Below are positions 1 through 5,974 of a stretch of 10,647 nt of DNA, in pieces. Below the pieces are notes generated by a model. It was not told where the DNA came from. It saw nothing but the letters and a program-made list of their open reading frames with translations, and did not search any database. The translations under genes were made by a program, and so were the position numbers. Every line of letters begins with the position of its first letter. Positions within the stretch are counted from its first letter, which is position 1. The stretch is from Lachnospiraceae bacterium UBA3332. Lineage in GTDB: Bacteria > Bacillota > Clostridia > Lachnospirales > Lachnospiraceae. The stretch spans positions 1 through 10,647 of the forward strand of contig DERU01000212.1 in assembly GCA_002361095.1 (NCBI GenBank), given 5' to 3'.

Positions 1-1006
1 CCGGTATCCGCTCCATATACCCTTGGGCGGTTCCTCCTGTCATTCCGGCAATATTACAATCCGCCGCACCTCCCGGAAACAAAGCGCTGCTCAAAACGGA
101 ATAAAAAGTACCCGCCTTTTCCTTCCATTGATAAAGCGGTTCTGTCTGCCCAAACAAGGTCTCTGTATCTATAATAACCGGAAATTCCCCATGCGCGACC
201 AGATTCTCATAATGAAGGTCTCCCATTCCCAATACGTAGGCCGCCGCACCCAAAATGCCTATCCTCTCATAAAAAGCTATGACAGCTTTTTGATCCACAC
301 ATTCCTGACAGATAACTTCCTGCGCCCACCCGTAAGTCTCTTTTTCCAAAACCACATAATGAAATTCCTCCATCCCCAAGTCCCGGTAGATGGCGGAAAG
401 CAGTTCCTGCCAAAATATTTCATTATCCAACGGATGCGGCTTATAATAAAATCCTTTTCCGCAATCCGTACAAACCATGATGACCGATTTCCCCCCGCAA
501 TGAAAATCCAGACTGCCCCGTTCGAAAAATCCTACCCGTTCTCCTTCGTTCAATTGAAAAATCCTTTGTATCTGTCCCCAATCTTGTCGAAGCCGCATCA
601 AAAATTCTTTCCAGAAAGCAAATTGCATTTCTTCCAGACTATCCAAATACCCAGACAATCCGGGATATCTGTGAAAAATAAAGTCCACATATTCCTGCTT
701 TTTCAAAAGCCCGCCGTAGTTTTGGAATTCCTCCTCTGCTGTTCCGCCTGACAACATCCCTTCCTTTTTGCAAGCATGCAGTTCTGCAATCAGCGTCCGC
801 ACTGATGCCATATGAAACACCTCATACAGAACGCCTGCAATCTGCTCCCATACACTGTCCTGCAGGATTCTCATTCCCTCACAATCTTCCCGCAGTTTTG
901 CCACAATCCGTTGCAGTCTTTCCTGATAAAAAGGATAAAAAGACCTTGTCTCCAATGGCTCCCTCTTACTCTCTTCTACATGCATTCCCTTATCCATTGC
1001 GTTCAC
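1..1006 (-). CDS. lanM: Class II lanthipeptide synthetase LanM, N-terminal part (runs off left edge)
   Basis: LanM enzymes dehydrate Ser/Thr of a precursor peptide by phosphorylation and elimination, then form (methyl)lanthionine rings in a C-terminal LanC-like cyclase domain. Only 335 codons are inside the window, covering most of the DUF4135 dehydratase domain; the cyclase domain is outside. Visible signatures: a helical N-terminal block with FYPFYQERL (about 23-31), RTLIAELH (70-77) and YPGLSGYL (114-121); DFH (Asp167, His169); YYKPHPL with Lys189; GMGDLHYEN (Asp263, His265, Asn268); and IDTETLF (Asp280, Glu282). These match the D-x-H, YKPxxL and D-x-H-x-x-N dehydration residues known from CylM-type enzymes. 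I chose the GTG at 1006 because AAAAAGGGA sits about 9 nt upstream and an in-frame TAA lies just before it (1022-1024); the next start, ATG at 997, is too far from that site. The N-terminus before FYPFY (22 residues) is shorter than usual for the family. It lies downstream of the candidate precursor gene on the same strand. Confidence 0.93.
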   Translation of the reverse strand, partial: MNAMDKGMHVEESKREPLETRSFYPFYQERLQRIVAKLREDCEGMRILQDSVWEQIAGVLYEVFHMASVRTLIAELHACKKEGMLSGGTAEEEFQNYGGLLKKQEYVDFIFHRYPGLSGYLDSLEEMQFAFWKEFLMRLRQDWGQIQRIFQLNEGERVGFFERGSLDFHCGGKSVIMVCTDCGKGFYYKPHPLDNEIFWQELLSAIYRDLGMEEFHYVVLEKETYGWAQEVICQECVDQKAVIAFYERIGILGAAAYVLGMGDLHYENLVAHGEFPVIIDTETLFGQTEPLYQWKEKAGTFYSVLSSALFPGGAADCNIAGMTGGTAQGYMERIP

Positions 1007-1021
1007 GCAAGACGTCCCTTT

Positions 1022-1096
1022 TTACCAAATATCCTCTGACTCCATGTCTTCCGCCAATCCCTGCTTATGCGAAAGTTCTATTTTCGACAAAAACAT
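1022..1096 (-). other. 24-codon upstream mini-ORF in frame with lanM
   Basis: An ATG at 1096 is preceded by AGGAAGA about 7-10 nt upstream. It opens 24 codons (MFLSKIELSHKQGLAEDMES, then EDIW) that end in TAA 15 nt before the GTG start of lanM, in the same frame. It could be a translated leader coupling ribosomes to lanM, or a remnant of a longer LanM N-terminus cut off by a nonsense mutation, which would explain the short start of LanM. The same frame has another stop (TAG) just upstream of the ATG, so extension further upstream would need a second change. Chance remains possible. I do not recognise it as a known peptide. Confidence 0.25.
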
Positions 1097-1191
1097 ATCA
1101 CATTCTTCCTATAGATTCAATATGGTTGGCCAAAACGACGTAAATATGGCCTCCAAATTGGAATTATTTTCTGCTTTTACTTTTATGACAT

Positions 1192-1231
1192 AAAAAAGCA
1201 GGAATACCATCCGATTTGGATGGCATCCTGC
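1192..1231 (-). terminator. Rho-independent terminator / attenuator between precursor gene and lanM
   Basis: On the minus strand GCAGGATGCCATCC, a 5-nt loop (AAATC) and GGATGGTATTCCTGC form a stem of about 14 bp with one bulged base and one G-U pair, followed at once by six T. It begins 5 nt after the stop codon of the candidate precursor peptide. A partial terminator between a lantibiotic precursor gene and its synthetase gene is a common way to keep precursor mRNA in excess; that reading is inference. The plus-strand exit has no clean T run, so it is called for the minus strand only. Confidence 0.88.
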
Positions 1232-1236
1232 CTTCT

Positions 1237-1392
1237 TTAGCAGCAAAAAATTGTTAGGAAACCTGTATTTACCGTAATGGCATATCTTTCTTCCTCTTCC
1301 TTTCGTGTTTCTTGCAAAAGATAAGACGTTTCCTCTGCCAAATTTCCCGCATACCTACTGGAATCTTCATACTCCTGTCTGTTTCTTTCCAT
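1237..1392 (-). CDS. Candidate class II lanthipeptide precursor (51 aa)
   Basis: Small peptide gene directly before lanM. The start is the ATG at 1392, because AGGAGGTGA lies 5 nt upstream; an in-frame ATG at 1437 would overlap the kinase gene and has no comparable site. The product has a very hydrophilic, Glu/Arg-rich leader (residues 1-37, containing SYLLQET at 23-29 and four Glu at 32-35) and a hydrophobic C-terminal segment ITVNTGFLTIFCC. That segment offers Thr40, Thr43 and Thr47 as dehydration sites and Cys50 and Cys51 as thiol donors, enough for two methyllanthionine rings. The terminal Cys-Cys after a hydrophobic stretch recalls lacticin 481 and salivaricin A group peptides, but the remaining core is not theirs. 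There is no Gly-Gly, Gly-Ala or Gly-Ser cleavage motif as used by LanT C39 peptidases, so the leader cleavage site is unclear. The role is inferred from size, composition and position. It lies 17 nt after the kinase stop codon and was probably co-transcribed with the regulators. Confidence 0.75.
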   Translation of the reverse strand: MERNRQEYEDSSRYAGNLAEETSYLLQETRKEEEERYAITVNTGFLTIFCC

Positions 1393-1405
1393 CCTTTCAC
1401 CTCCT
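1393..1405 (-). promoter_or_regulatory. Strong ribosome binding site that sets the precursor start
   Basis: Minus-strand AGGAGGTGAAAGG stands just before the ATG at 1392 and contains a complete AGGAGGTGA match to the 16S rRNA 3' end. It is the best such site in the window, fitting high-level synthesis of a small precursor peptide, and it decides for the 51-residue product. Confidence 0.85.
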
Positions 1406-1409
1406 CCCT

Positions 1410-2702
1410 TCATACAAACATCATAATCTTCATACAAAACACCCCGTTTTCACAACTATATTCCCACTTTCCCCCATATGCATCCACCACATGGAAAACA
1501 CTCCTTAGGCCGATTCCATGTCTGCGTGCATCCGATTTGGAAGTTTTCATAATCCCACCGTTCTTCGCCCGGGCGCAGCTGTTCTCCATATCAATCTGTA
1601 CCACTGCCCCGTTCCGGTACATTGCAAAGCGAATCCAACCCGGAAGTTCTCCGCTTTTGCATCCCTCTATTGCATTGTCCCAAAGATTTCCCAAAAGCGC
1701 ACACCAATCCGCAAGGCAGCTTTCCCCCAAGGCAAACCATTCCCCTGTGCACATTATCCCCACCTCCATACCTTCCTGCTTTGCCCGCATCTCCTTTTCC
1801 GACAGCAAATAATCCAATAACGGAATCCCGGTTCTGCCTGCATCCGTTTCCGTCACCTTCCCCAGCAGGGAAACGAGATATTTCCTGGCCTTTTCCACCT
1901 CCCCGCTACAGAGCATCCGGTTTATCATGATCAGATGATTCTTCTCGTCATGATAGATTCTTTCCAATTCCTGCATATGCGCCAACCCGTCCCTGTAATG
2001 ACAAGCGTACAATTCGTTCTGTAAACTTTGCCGCTCATATAAAACCCTATATTTGCGGTAAGCCACATAAAGAACACCCGCTATCAGCAAAACCATACAT
2101 AGAGAAAGCAAAAGCTTCCAATCATGAATTGCCTCCCTCTCCCATTCCACAAAAAATACCCGGTCAAGCACAAACAGACAGAAATATTCCATAACACACA
2201 GCATTACAAAAAACTTACCGGACGACCCCCAAAAAGCGGTAAAATTTCTCTTCCATCGACCTAACCCGCAAAAAAAAGCGATTACTATGATCCTGGAAAC
2301 CAAATAGATCCATATCCTTCCCCAACTCACTGATAAATGAATCCCTTGGATAAAATTTGCCTCCGAAGCCAGCGTTTTTGCAGCTATGTAGCAAAACACA
2401 TCCAAATAGTAAATGGTCTCAAAATACAGGCATATAAACCAAGTCGTCTCCTTTCGCCTATATTTTAAGCAGCACCAAACCAAGCACACACAACAAAATA
2501 TACAAAAAACCATATAGTATCTGGAATACATCCAAAAACGGCGCTGGTATAATGTCAGGCCTATCAGCGCTGCTCCGCCTCCCCAGAACACCGCTTTCCG
2601 ATATCCCTCCGGCTTTTCTCCAAACAGCCATACCGGCAGTCCCAGTCCACACAAAATTTCAGCTGCGGTAAGGAGAGTCTGCACCGCCCACGGCCCATTC
2701 AT
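1410..2702 (-). CDS. AgrC-type GHKL sensor histidine kinase (430 aa)
   Basis: Membrane sensor kinase that phosphorylates the response regulator encoded just upstream. The first ~215 residues hold several hydrophobic segments (for example about 8-27, 35-52, 62-79, 86-110, 130-147, 162-183 and 198-215), as in AgrC/ComD-like peptide receptors. A helical linker leads to the phosphoacceptor motif YHDEKNHL with His251, typical of this class (HDxxNH). The ATPase part follows: N box GNLWDNAIEGC (Asn343) and G box RRHGIGLRSV (394-401), with the domain running to the end. The ATG at 2702 is preferred over the one at 2726 because GGAGGAGAACAG precedes it; it overlaps the regulator stop as ATGA, implying translational coupling. 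Its place in an operon with a lanthipeptide precursor and LanM suggests it senses a peptide, perhaps the mature product; the ligand cannot be read from sequence. Confidence 0.9.
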   Translation of the reverse strand: MNGPWAVQTLLTAAEILCGLGLPVWLFGEKPEGYRKAVFWGGGAALIGLTLYQRRFWMYSRYYMVFCIFCCVCLVWCCLKYRRKETTWFICLYFETIYYLDVFCYIAAKTLASEANFIQGIHLSVSWGRIWIYLVSRIIVIAFFCGLGRWKRNFTAFWGSSGKFFVMLCVMEYFCLFVLDRVFFVEWEREAIHDWKLLLSLCMVLLIAGVLYVAYRKYRVLYERQSLQNELYACHYRDGLAHMQELERIYHDEKNHLIMINRMLCSGEVEKARKYLVSLLGKVTETDAGRTGIPLLDYLLSEKEMRAKQEGMEVGIMCTGEWFALGESCLADWCALLGNLWDNAIEGCKSGELPGWIRFAMYRNGAVVQIDMENSCARAKNGGIMKTSKSDARRHGIGLRSVFHVVDAYGGKWEYSCENGVFCMKIMMFV

Positions 2703-3421
2703 CTGTTCTCCTCCACAAAACGGCAAATCTTTTTTCTCGCCCTCTCCACGTACATCCTGCCGATCGGAACATGTTCTCCGTTTGTCAGGATCAATTCATT
2801 TGCCAGGGCAGAACGGATTTTTTCCATATTGACAATATACCCCCTCTTGACCGGAAGCAGTTCCCTATAAGCAGAAAGTTCCCCGGCAACCTCCTGCATC
2901 GTCCTGCGCACGCTGACCGGTTCTGCCCTGTCGTCTGTCACAAAAACAACCATTTTCCCCTGTTTATAAATGTAAAGAAGATGGCTGACCGGAATGCATT
3001 CCACCCGGTTCTGTACCTGAAACCGATAGACTTTCTCCCGGTTTTCCCGCAGCCTTTGGACGATACGGCTCACGGCCGTATCCCATCGCTCTTCCCAATT
3101 GCTTTTGAGCAGATAATCGGCCGCATAAACCTGATAGCCTTCTATCGCGTATTTTGAAAATGCGGACAAAAATACAAGCAGTGTTCTCCGGTCATACTCC
3201 CGCACCCGCTTTGCAAGTGTAACGCCGTCCATACCGGGCATCTCCACATCCAAAAAGCACAAATCATACGGCCCATCCGACTGCAGATGTTCCAGAAATT
3301 CCAATGGATCATGGTAAAGTTCCACTTCCGTTTTCTCCCCGAAACCACTTTCCCTGCAAACCTTCTCCCTAAGCGTCTCCGCAAACCCAGCGTCGTCCTC
3401 CACCACCGCAATGTTGATCAT
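2699..3421 (-). CDS. LytTR-family response regulator, AgrA-like (240 aa)
   Basis: Cytoplasmic transcription factor partnering the downstream kinase. The receiver domain spans about 1-120, with acidic residues Glu8, Asp9 and Asp10, the phosphoacceptor Asp58 in FLDVEMPGMDG, Ser86 in FLSAF and Lys106 in YLLK, so all receiver key positions are present. The C-terminal LytTR DNA-binding domain covers about 134-236 (from YRFQVQNRVECIPVSHLLYI to the PIGRMYVERARKKI segment). Family members of this length usually bind pairs of short direct repeats upstream of peptide or bacteriocin operons. The ATG at 3421 has GGGGGAAG 6-8 nt upstream. It is the first gene of the leftward operon, so it probably also controls its own promoter in the 3422-3600 region; that is inference. 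Confidence 0.93.
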   Translation of the reverse strand: MINIAVVEDDAGFAETLREKVCRESGFGEKTEVELYHDPLEFLEHLQSDGPYDLCFLDVEMPGMDGVTLAKRVREYDRRTLLVFLSAFSKYAIEGYQVYAADYLLKSNWEERWDTAVSRIVQRLRENREKVYRFQVQNRVECIPVSHLLYIYKQGKMVVFVTDDRAEPVSVRRTMQEVAGELSAYRELLPVKRGYIVNMEKIRSALANELILTNGEHVPIGRMYVERARKKICRFVEENR

Positions 3422-3467
3422 GCCGTTCTTCCCCCGTGTACCTCATACCGCATGCCGGTTTTCCCCC

Positions 3468-3496
3468 ATAATACCATCCCATACCCGTCAGCACAA
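3468..3496 (-). promoter_or_regulatory. Candidate promoter of the regulator-kinase-precursor operon
   Basis: Minus strand: TATTAT (3468-3473) is preceded by TGG, giving an extended -10 (TGGTATTAT). A weak -35 TTGTGC (3491-3496) lies at 17 nt spacing. The poor -35 with a good extended -10 is what an activator-dependent promoter often looks like, consistent with control by the LytTR regulator it would transcribe. The candidate start site would be about 40 nt before the regulator ATG. A second possible minus-strand promoter uses TTGTGT (3550-3555) with 17 nt to TATAAC (3527-3532). Confidence 0.45.
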
Positions 3497-3505
3497 CACC
3501 TTTTA

Positions 3506-3534
3506 TGGACAGATTTATGCTTTTCTGTTATAAC
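3506..3534 (+). promoter_or_regulatory. Sigma-A promoter of the nitrilase-family gene
   Basis: TGGACA (3506-3511) and TATAAC (3529-3534) are separated by exactly 17 nt; each box differs from consensus at one position. It lies about 65-70 nt upstream of the ATG at 3601, leaving a short 5' UTR with the hairpin-capable segment CGACACAA...TTTTGTCG (3548-3570) and the palindrome at 3570-3579. The -10 box is part of the self-complementary GTTATAAC (3527-3534), so it can also serve the opposite strand. Confidence 0.65.
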
Positions 3535-3569
3535 TATGTGTAGAAAACGACACAATTTTTTCTTTTGTC

Positions 3570-3579
3570 GGTCCGGACC
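3570..3579. promoter_or_regulatory. 10-bp perfect palindrome GGTCCGGACC
   Basis: A perfect self-complementary decamer between the promoter and the ribosome binding site of the rightward gene. Its place downstream of the expected transcription start and its two-fold symmetry would fit a small operator for a dimeric repressor, but no bound factor can be named and a single 10-bp palindrome is weak evidence. Confidence 0.3.
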
Positions 3580-3600
3580 TAAGAAAAGGAGTAAAAAAGC

Positions 3601-4482
3601 ATGCAAACACTCAAAATTGCCCTGTTACAGATCGCCCCCGGCAATTCCCTGCAGGAAAACCTGGACAAGGGAATCCGGTATTGCCGGATGGCCAAAGAAA
3701 AAAAGGCCGATATCGCGCTGTTCCCCGAAATGTGGAGCAACGGATACCGGCTGTATGGCCGTCCTGCAGAAGACTGGAAAGCGGAAGCCATCCCCACCGA
3801 CAGCAGATTTGTCCGCACCTTCGGCCTGCTTGCGCAAGAATTGGACATGGCCATAGGCATCACGCTTTTGGAACGCTGTGGGGACGATTACCGCAACACT
3901 CTTGTTCTTTTTGACCGCTTCGGAAAACCAAAGCTGACTTACGCCAAAGTCCACACCTGTGATTTTGACGTGGAACGCAATCTGACGCCCGGGGAGGACT
4001 TTTATGTGGCCGATCTGGATACCGCCTGCGGACAGGTCAAAGTCGGCGCCATGATCTGCTATGACCGGGAATTTCCCGAAAGCGCAAGGATCCTGATGCT
4101 CAAAGGCGCGGAACTGCTTCTGGTTCCCAATGCCTGCCCGATGGAAATCAACCGGCTTTCCCAGCTTCGCGCCAGAGCCTTTGAAAACATGCTGGCCGTC
4201 GCCACCTGCAATTATCCTACGGCCGTTCCCGACTGCAACGGAGGATCCAGCGTTTTTGACGGGGTTGCCTATCTTCCTGACCTGCCTTCCTCCCGGGATA
4301 CCTGTATCCTGCAGGCAGGCGAAGCCGAAGGGATCTATATCGCCACGCTTGATTTGGGACAGCTTCGCGCCTACCGGGCTGCCGAAGTCCACGGCAACGC
4401 ATACCGGCATCCGAAAAAATATACCCTTTTGACGGAATCTAAAATCGAACCGCCCTTTATTCGGAATGATTACCGCGCTTAA
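3601..4482 (+). CDS. Carbon-nitrogen hydrolase, nitrilase superfamily (293 aa)
   Basis: Cytoplasmic enzyme of the superfamily that hydrolyses amides, carbamoyl amines or nitriles through a Cys thioester. The full catalytic triad is present: Glu43 in LFPEMWSNGY, Lys116 in YAKVHTCDF and Cys153 in GAMICYDREFPES. Length and spacing match a complete single-domain member. The downstream block MEINRLSQLRARAFEN (about 180-195) is the usual conserved helix. The family includes N-carbamoyl-amino-acid hydrolases, N-carbamoylputrescine amidases and omega-amidases; the substrate cannot be fixed from these motifs. AAGGAG lies 9 nt before the ATG. It is the only rightward gene in the window, has its own promoter, and its last 26 nt overlap the tail of the leftward LysM gene. 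No functional link to either neighbour is evident. Confidence 0.93.
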   Translation: MQTLKIALLQIAPGNSLQENLDKGIRYCRMAKEKKADIALFPEMWSNGYRLYGRPAEDWKAEAIPTDSRFVRTFGLLAQELDMAIGITLLERCGDDYRNTLVLFDRFGKPKLTYAKVHTCDFDVERNLTPGEDFYVADLDTACGQVKVGAMICYDREFPESARILMLKGAELLLVPNACPMEINRLSQLRARAFENMLAVATCNYPTAVPDCNGGSSVFDGVAYLPDLPSSRDTCILQAGEAEGIYIATLDLGQLRAYRAAEVHGNAYRHPKKYTLLTESKIEPPFIRNDYRA

Positions 4483-5974
4483 ACGTAGTGATTCCCTGCT
4501 CCCGGCAGGTGCGCTCCCACAAAGCGTCGTCCAGGGAGTCCACATACTCCTGCAGCGGCGCTTTTTCTACCGTACATTTTGGCAGGCCGTCCAGTCTGCC
4601 GGGCAGTTTTAACGTCCGCGCCTGCGGCCCTGTCAGGATTTCCAGTTCATCCAGTACTGTCAGATTTTCCAACGGAGACAAATCGGTAATGTCCCCGATC
4701 TGGATCCGCAATGCATACAATCCCCCGAAACGGGAAATATCTTCCACCAGCGCATCCCCGCTTCCGATAGCGCGAAAGTCCGTCTCATACCGCACCCCGT
4801 TTATGCTGCAAAAATCATAACCGGCGCTTTCCACCACCTCCAAAGTCTCAATCCGCCTAAGGTCACTGAGAAAAATATCGCCTTGTATCTGCAGCGCTTT
4901 ACGCACCACCGCCAAAAGAACCGGTTCCTTCCAGGCAACAACCGCGTCCTCCTGCAGGACTTCCGGTTCCTTTTTCAGCCTCCAGTCTTTGCCGTTTGCA
5001 TTTTCCCAGGCCAGCACAAAAGGATTGTGGAGCATCGGGTACTCCCACACCTCCATGCCCCGGTACTGCGACTCTTTTTCCCCAAATCCCACATGCCTTT
5101 CCTCCCTGTATTCCTCATAAGTCGCCGCCGTGTACAGGGTCAGCCTGCCGATATCCGGGGAAAAATCCTGCGTCCCGATTCCGATAAACTCCATGAGATT
5201 TTTCTCCCCGAAGCGATAGGCGGCGCTCACTTTCCGCCCTTCGCCCCGCTCGTCAGAAAAGCTGCAGCAGACATAATACACCTCATTGCCGTCCTGTAAC
5301 CGGTACTTTTCAAAAGAAAGTTCCTCCAGCCCCTCCCCGAATACCGCCTGCGCGGCTTTTTCCATATTGGCGCATACTTCGTCCCATTCCCCGGACCAGG
5401 CGTTCTCCCCCAGCGTATTGTCCTCCACTCCCCACAGGATCCGTCCCCTGCGGTTTTCCCCGAAAAATGTGCTCAAACGTGCGTCCATACTGCAGGTACC
5501 CAGCGCCCACCTTTCCGGTGTCTGGAAACGGAATGCGCCTTCATCCTCCAAATAGTATCCCTTTCCTTTTTGCAAAAAAGGGATCTGCAAATAATATGTC
5601 TGCTCCGGCATCACCAAAGTCTGTCCCGGCCAAATAAGCCGCGGGGTTTCCAACGCATTCAAAGCGGCGATATCCCGCCATTTTCCGCCGTCTCTGTAAG
5701 TCTGTTGCGCTATGTCCCAGAGGCATTCCCCTTTTTGAACCACGTGTTCCGGCGTTTGTGCAAAAAGCGTCAAATAGTCCGCCAAATCCCCGTCCGGGCA
5801 CGTCAGCAGCGCATAATCCCCGGGCAATTCCTCCGGGAGGATGCCGGTTCCTTCTTCTGCCGCATACGCTACCCACGCATCCCGGGCCTGCATATGTGCG
5901 GATGCCAGTACCGCAAAGCCTCCCAAAAGAAGAATGCCTGCGGCCTTACCGCTTTCTTTTAATCGAATACCCAT
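4457..5974 (-). CDS. Exported LysM protein with LRR-like C-terminal region (505 aa)
   Basis: Probable cell-wall-associated protein. An N-terminal basic stretch and hydrophobic segment (about 9-26) act as signal or anchor, with a possible signal-peptidase site after AYA (37-39). A single LysM domain, which binds peptidoglycan GlcNAc, spans about 78-124: HVVQKGECLWDIAQQTY through WPGQTLVMP. A middle region of roughly 220 residues has no motif I recognise. The C-terminal part carries LRR-like strands: DIFLSDLRRIETLEV, then LYALRIQIGDITDLSPLENL and TVLDELEIL, similar to internalin-type repeats but only two or three units. I chose the ATG at 5974 because GGAGGGAGGG lies just upstream and the hydrophobic segment then falls at the N-terminus; an ATG at 6019 would add 15 residues and lies deeper in the upstream gene. 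It overlaps the upstream gene by 16 nt, suggesting coupled translation and a joint role at the envelope. Confidence 0.85.
   Translation of the reverse strand: MGIRLKESGKAAGILLLGGFAVLASAHMQARDAWVAYAAEEGTGILPEELPGDYALLTCPDGDLADYLTLFAQTPEHVVQKGECLWDIAQQTYRDGGKWRDIAALNALETPRLIWPGQTLVMPEQTYYLQIPFLQKGKGYYLEDEGAFRFQTPERWALGTCSMDARLSTFFGENRRGRILWGVEDNTLGENAWSGEWDEVCANMEKAAQAVFGEGLEELSFEKYRLQDGNEVYYVCCSFSDERGEGRKVSAAYRFGEKNLMEFIGIGTQDFSPDIGRLTLYTAATYEEYREERHVGFGEKESQYRGMEVWEYPMLHNPFVLAWENANGKDWRLKKEPEVLQEDAVVAWKEPVLLAVVRKALQIQGDIFLSDLRRIETLEVVESAGYDFCSINGVRYETDFRAIGSGDALVEDISRFGGLYALRIQIGDITDLSPLENLTVLDELEILTGPQARTLKLPGRLDGLPKCTVEKAPLQEYVDSLDDALWERTCREQGITTFKRGNHSE

Noticed and set aside
23..751. Plus-strand open frame of 242 codons
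   Set aside because: It lies antisense to the LanM dehydratase domain, which has clear family motifs on the minus strand; the plus-strand product has no recognisable motif and no ribosome binding site.
1198..1231. The same hairpin as a plus-strand terminator
   Set aside because: On the plus strand the stem is followed by CTTCTTTAG, not a T run, and there is no plus-strand gene upstream to terminate.
1237..1392. AgrD-type autoinducing peptide
   Set aside because: The kinase and regulator resemble AgrC/AgrA, but there is no AgrB gene, and the two Cys are at the extreme C-terminus rather than followed by a charged tail. The adjacent LanM explains the peptide better.
3625..4545. Minus-strand open frame of 306 codons antisense to the nitrilase-family gene
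   Set aside because: The plus strand encodes an intact Glu-Lys-Cys triad enzyme with a promoter and ribosome binding site; the antisense frame has no family features and crosses into the LysM gene.
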